Below are positions 6,491-8,727 of a DNA stretch of 8,727 bases, in pieces. Made by a program: the position numbers and the translations under genes. The notes beneath the pieces were generated by a model. The model searched no databases and was not told the origin of the DNA. It saw only the letters and a list, made by a program, of their open reading frames with translations. Position 1 is the stretch's first letter, and every line of letters begins with the position of its first letter. Source of the stretch: an uncultured Campylobacter sp. (lineage in GTDB: Bacteria > Campylobacterota > Campylobacteria > Campylobacterales > Campylobacteraceae); the NCBI RefSeq assembly GCF_938045405.1, contig NZ_CALIMW010000257.1:1-8727 (forward strand), read 5' to 3'.

Positions 6491-6862
6491 ATGATTTACG
6501 AAGATGAGATGATTTATGTGGAGCGCGAGGAGCACGAAGTGCCGTGGGTGAAGGTCTTTACGAAGGCGAAATTTAAAGAGCTTAGCGACTGCGACGAGGC
6601 GACGCTGGCGCATCTGTGGCGCGCCGTGCTTCAGTGCGAAAAGAGCCTGCGGGAGTTTTACGCACCCGATAAAATAAATGTCGCAAGCTTCGCCAACTAC
6701 GTGCCGCGCGTGCATTTTCACGTCCAAGCGCGCTTTAAAAACGACAGCTTTTTCCCGGAGTCCGTTTGGGGTAAAAAGATGCGAAACGGTAAGCTCGATC
6801 TGCCGGAATTTAGCGAATTCGCAGAAATTTTGGCGGCAAATTTAAAGATGGAATTCAGATGA
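6491..6862 (+). CDS. HIT-family (histidine triad) nucleotide-binding protein
   Basis: A 123-residue cytoplasmic protein of the HIT fold, which usually hydrolyses or transfers nucleotidyl groups on substrates such as dinucleoside polyphosphates. Landmarks: DKINVASFANYVPRVHFHVQARF (60-82) containing the active-site pattern H75-x-H77-x-Q79, followed by FFPESVWG (87-94), as in a small proteobacterial subgroup with HxHx-nonHis in the third position. His77 corresponds to the nucleophilic His of HIT enzymes and is kept. Gln in the third place also occurs in GalT-type members, but this protein is far too short to be GalT. The ATG at 6491 is chosen because AAGGAG lies 5 bases upstream; a longer form from 6452 lacks a ribosome site and adds residues outside the fold. 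Its stop overlaps the next start (ATGA, 4 bases), so the two genes are translationally coupled. Confidence 0.9.
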   Translation: MIYEDEMIYVEREEHEVPWVKVFTKAKFKELSDCDEATLAHLWRAVLQCEKSLREFYAPDKINVASFANYVPRVHFHVQARFKNDSFFPESVWGKKMRNGKLDLPEFSEFAEILAANLKMEFR

Positions 6863-7677
6863 TAGGCGCGCGCTCAAAAAAATACCTAAGCCTTTTCGCG
6901 CTTGCTTGCTGCGTCGCCACCTTTGCGTTTTACCTGCGCTTTAAAAGCGAGGAAAACGAGATAAAAATCAAGCAGCAGTTCGATTTTAGCGCGAGCTTGT
7001 TTGAAAAGATCGTGGACGAAGAGAAGCTAAACGCCTTTGCGATCTCGCTGATTTTGTCGCAAAACAGCGACGTGGTGCGCTGCTTTGAGAGCGGCAAACA
7101 CGGCGAGTGTATGGACGTGACGAAAAAATACAAAGACATCTTAAGCGCAGTGCCCTTCTATACGGGCGTGAAGATACATTTTCATACGCAAAACACTAGA
7201 AGCCTAGCTAGGAGCTGGAGCGACGAATTTTACAACGATGATCTGAGCTCCTTTCGCCATTCGCTTTTGCAGATCCGTCATAGTCTGCTTCCCAAAGCAC
7301 TCGTCGAGATGGGACGGTGCGGGGTTTTTATGCGCGGAATTTCGCCGGTTTTTAGCGACGGTAAATTTATCGGAAGCGCCGAGATAATGCTCGATTTCGA
7401 GCACGTCATCGCGCAGATCAACCGCATGGGAAACGATATTTTTATCTTCGTAGATAAGAGGTTCGAGACCGACTGCTTCTACGATAAAATAGGCGTTATC
7501 AAGGACTTCATCGTCGTAAATAGCGCGCCGGATTACGACGTTTTGTCGATTTTGGCGACGCTTGATTTTACTACGCAGAGTTTTATCAAAAAGGACGGGC
7601 ATTATTTTTACGTGAGGGCATTTTCGGACGAAAACGGCACGAAGCTGGGCTATATAATTCTGCACCGCGAAGGCTAG
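6859..7677 (+). CDS. Membrane-anchored cache-type sensor domain protein without output domain
   Basis: A 272-residue protein with one N-terminal membrane segment (about 9-26) and a periplasmic region resembling the dCache_3 double sensory domain of bacterial chemoreceptors and kinases. Supporting motifs are IHFHTQNTRSLARSW (106-120), the DDLSSFRHSL stretch (127-136), and GVFMRGISPVFSDGKFIGSAEIMLDF (155-180), which match the pattern of a membrane-distal ligand pocket. A second, membrane-proximal module probably spans about 190-268, ending GYIILH. Such proteins normally continue with a second helix and a HAMP, kinase or cyclase domain; here translation stops at TAG right where that helix would begin. 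It may be a free-standing ligand-binding partner or a truncated receptor. ALACC at 14-18 is a poor lipobox, so an uncleaved anchor is preferred. It starts by a 4-base overlap with the HIT gene. The ligand is unknown. Confidence 0.68.
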   Translation: MIGARSKKYLSLFALACCVATFAFYLRFKSEENEIKIKQQFDFSASLFEKIVDEEKLNAFAISLILSQNSDVVRCFESGKHGECMDVTKKYKDILSAVPFYTGVKIHFHTQNTRSLARSWSDEFYNDDLSSFRHSLLQIRHSLLPKALVEMGRCGVFMRGISPVFSDGKFIGSAEIMLDFEHVIAQINRMGNDIFIFVDKRFETDCFYDKIGVIKDFIVVNSAPDYDVLSILATLDFTTQSFIKKDGHYFYVRAFSDENGTKLGYIILHREG

Positions 7678-7797
7678 CGGCGGGATTTAAATTTAAGTGC
7701 TTCCGCTTGTCTGCTTTGTCGCGGCGAACGTTTTAAATTTAATCGCAAAATCGCGGAAATTTGCGCTGAAATTTTAAATTTTAAAAGGAGCGTCGGT
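7678..7797. other. Gap between the sensor and the next gene, open in the same frame
   Basis: These 120 bases (40 codons) contain no stop in the frame shared by the flanking genes. The implied peptide has no membrane helix or known domain. AT-rich words (TTTAAATTTAA, AAATTTTAAATTTTAAAA) dominate, and AAAAGGAG (about 7783-7790) is the ribosome site of the following gene. No promoter or terminator is clear. Confidence 0.6.
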
Positions 7798-8559
7798 ATG
7801 AAATTTTATAAATCCGCTAAATTTAAAGCCCTGGCAGGCACGCTGCTTCTAGCGGCGATACTCTGCGCTGTATTTATCCGTATAATCCCCGATTACTCTA
7901 CTTCACGAGGTTTTGCCGTAGTTTCCCTCCCTGACTACGACAAATACAAGCAAGGATACTGCCTAAAAGAGGATAGAATTTTACCCAAAGAGGAGCTATA
8001 TAAAAGAGCGATAGGGCAGTATTTGGATTATGAGCTAAAACTAGATCAAATGATCAATGATTATAGGACTTATACCTATGGTAGTTCCTGGCGCAGCATA
8101 TATGAAATCGCATATTATGAATTAGAAAATATAAATTTATCGAATTGGTTTGAAGTATTGAAAAAGCATCATGATAATAACGAGACGTTTGAAGAGATTT
8201 TTATGAATAAACTGAAGGCCAAGAAAACCGATCCAAAGAAATATATAAAGATAAATTTAAATGATATGAGCGCCGGATTTGATAGACCGATAATTACTCT
8301 AGATGGCGCTTATAAAGGGCCAAATATTCATATATTGTTAGATAAGTTTGTTTTAATTTATAAAAATTATATACAACGCAATCATTCCGAATACCTATTT
8401 GATAGAATGAATTTTTCCGAAAAGATCAAAGAATATTATCAGGAGAGAAACAAGGTATCGTTTGATATAAAACAGGGTTTTGAGCTGGACAACTGCGGAA
8501 ATCTAAATTATCCATTGGAAGAATATTATTTAGGTAGTAGAGAGGCAAAAGGTGGTTGA
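7798..8559 (+). CDS. Membrane-anchored protein of unknown function
   Basis: A 253-residue protein I do not recognise. One hydrophobic segment (about 11-29) after a basic start (KFYKSAKFK) suggests an uncleaved signal anchor, leaving most of the chain in the periplasm. That part is highly charged and Tyr-rich (GYCLKEDRILPKEELYKRAIGQYLDYEL around 53-80; YTYGSSWRSIYEIAYYELE around 92-110), probably mainly helical. Two Cys (55 and 233) could form a disulfide. The ATG has AAAAGGAG 8 bases upstream. It follows the sensor gene by 120 bases and lies in the same reading frame, separated by one TAG. Composition changes along the gene: 7801-7860 has 26 of 60 G+C like the surroundings, while 8341-8400 has 13 of 60, as in the AT-rich gene at the window start. 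It converges on the histidine kinase fragment. Confidence 0.8.
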   Translation: MKFYKSAKFKALAGTLLLAAILCAVFIRIIPDYSTSRGFAVVSLPDYDKYKQGYCLKEDRILPKEELYKRAIGQYLDYELKLDQMINDYRTYTYGSSWRSIYEIAYYELENINLSNWFEVLKKHHDNNETFEEIFMNKLKAKKTDPKKYIKINLNDMSAGFDRPIITLDGAYKGPNIHILLDKFVLIYKNYIQRNHSEYLFDRMNFSEKIKEYYQERNKVSFDIKQGFELDNCGNLNYPLEEYYLGSREAKGG

Positions 8560-8653
8560 AAAGCCGCTTCAAAACAAAATTTTAAAAAGCCCGATAGCCG
8601 CGTAAATTTCACTTCTAAATTTTAAAATTAACGTCTAAATTTAACGTGCCGTT
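8560..8653. other. Short convergent intergenic region
   Basis: Ninety-four bases between converging genes. It holds a 13-base AT palindrome (8617-8629), a 5-base stem TTGAA/TTCAA that begins at the preceding stop codon, and AAATTTAACGTGC, a 13-mer also present at the end of the MFS gene. No strong intrinsic terminator is seen. Confidence 0.5.
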
Positions 8654-8727
8654 TTAATCCAAAAGCTTCTGTTTAAACAGCGGGATTTTGTAGCAAAAGG
8701 TGCTGCCCTCGCCGAGCTTTGAGCTGA
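8654..8727 (-). CDS. Sensor histidine kinase, C-terminal end (partial)
   Basis: Only the last 23 codons plus the TAA stop (8654-8656) are inside the window; the gene continues beyond base 8727. The visible peptide SSKLGEGSTFCYKIPLFKQ matches the end of the ATPase domain of two-component histidine kinases: the G2 box GxGS(T/A)xF followed by a beta strand ending in IPL. This part of the domain closes the ATP lid. The cognate regulator, sensor region and signal lie outside. It converges on the unknown membrane protein, so it is not in the same unit as the cache-type sensor despite the proximity. A fragment this short could also come from another GHKL ATPase, but the motif and its terminal position favour a kinase. 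Confidence 0.72.
   Translation of the reverse strand, partial: SSKLGEGSTFCYKIPLFKQKLLD

Noticed and set aside
7204..7665. 153-codon minus-strand frame opposite the sensor gene
   Set aside because: It is antisense to a gene with clear domain motifs and a coupled start; its own peptide shows no family features.
7939..7950. DYDK in the unknown anchored protein as a link to the RDYDK motif of the first two genes
   Set aside because: Only four residues agree and the surrounding sequence and topology differ, so common origin is not supported.
8557..8576. TTGAA/TTCAA hairpin as a terminator
   Set aside because: The stem has five pairs with one G-C and is followed by A-rich rather than T-rich sequence.

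Overview
The window looks like a chromosomal piece of an oral-type Campylobacter (C. gracilis, showae, rectus or concisus group). The grounds are an adjacent galU-pgi pair as in C. jejuni, short epsilonproteobacterial forms of GalU and Pgi, intergenic DNA saturated with AAATTT/AAATTTTAAAATTT words, and core genes near 50% G+C (31 of 60 bases at 3841-3900). This assignment comes from recognition, not from a search.

Layout: (1) 5-1473, + strand: two tandem, related membrane proteins of unknown function, the first very AT-rich (13 G+C of 60 bases at 421-480). (2) 1510-4222, - strand: a VOC/glyoxalase-fold protein, then pgi and galU; galU is transcribed first and overlaps pgi by 14 bases. (3) 4293-4901, + strand: a YigZ/IMPACT-family gene, divergent from galU and sharing a 70-base promoter region with it. 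(4) 5120-6328, - strand: a 12-helix MFS transporter. (5) 6491-8559, + strand: a HIT-family protein overlapping by 4 bases a membrane-anchored cache-type sensor with no output domain, then an unrecognised membrane-anchored protein. (6) 8654-8727, - strand: the last 23 codons of a sensor histidine kinase that continues beyond the window.

How the genes fit together: galU makes UDP-glucose and pgi interconverts glucose-6-phosphate and fructose-6-phosphate, so the pair feeds envelope sugar synthesis. The HIT protein and the cache-type sensor are probably co-translated. The rest are separate units. No RNA genes, insertion sequences, CRISPR arrays or phage genes were seen. No gene-free stretch exceeds 300 bases; the largest are 1903-2136 and 4902-5119.

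No convincing new multi-gene system was found. The most unusual items are the paralogous membrane-protein pair with an almost identical 33-base N-terminal coding block, the stand-alone sensor separated from the next gene by a single in-frame TAG, and the repeated palindromes and AAATTTCGCG words at gene ends.
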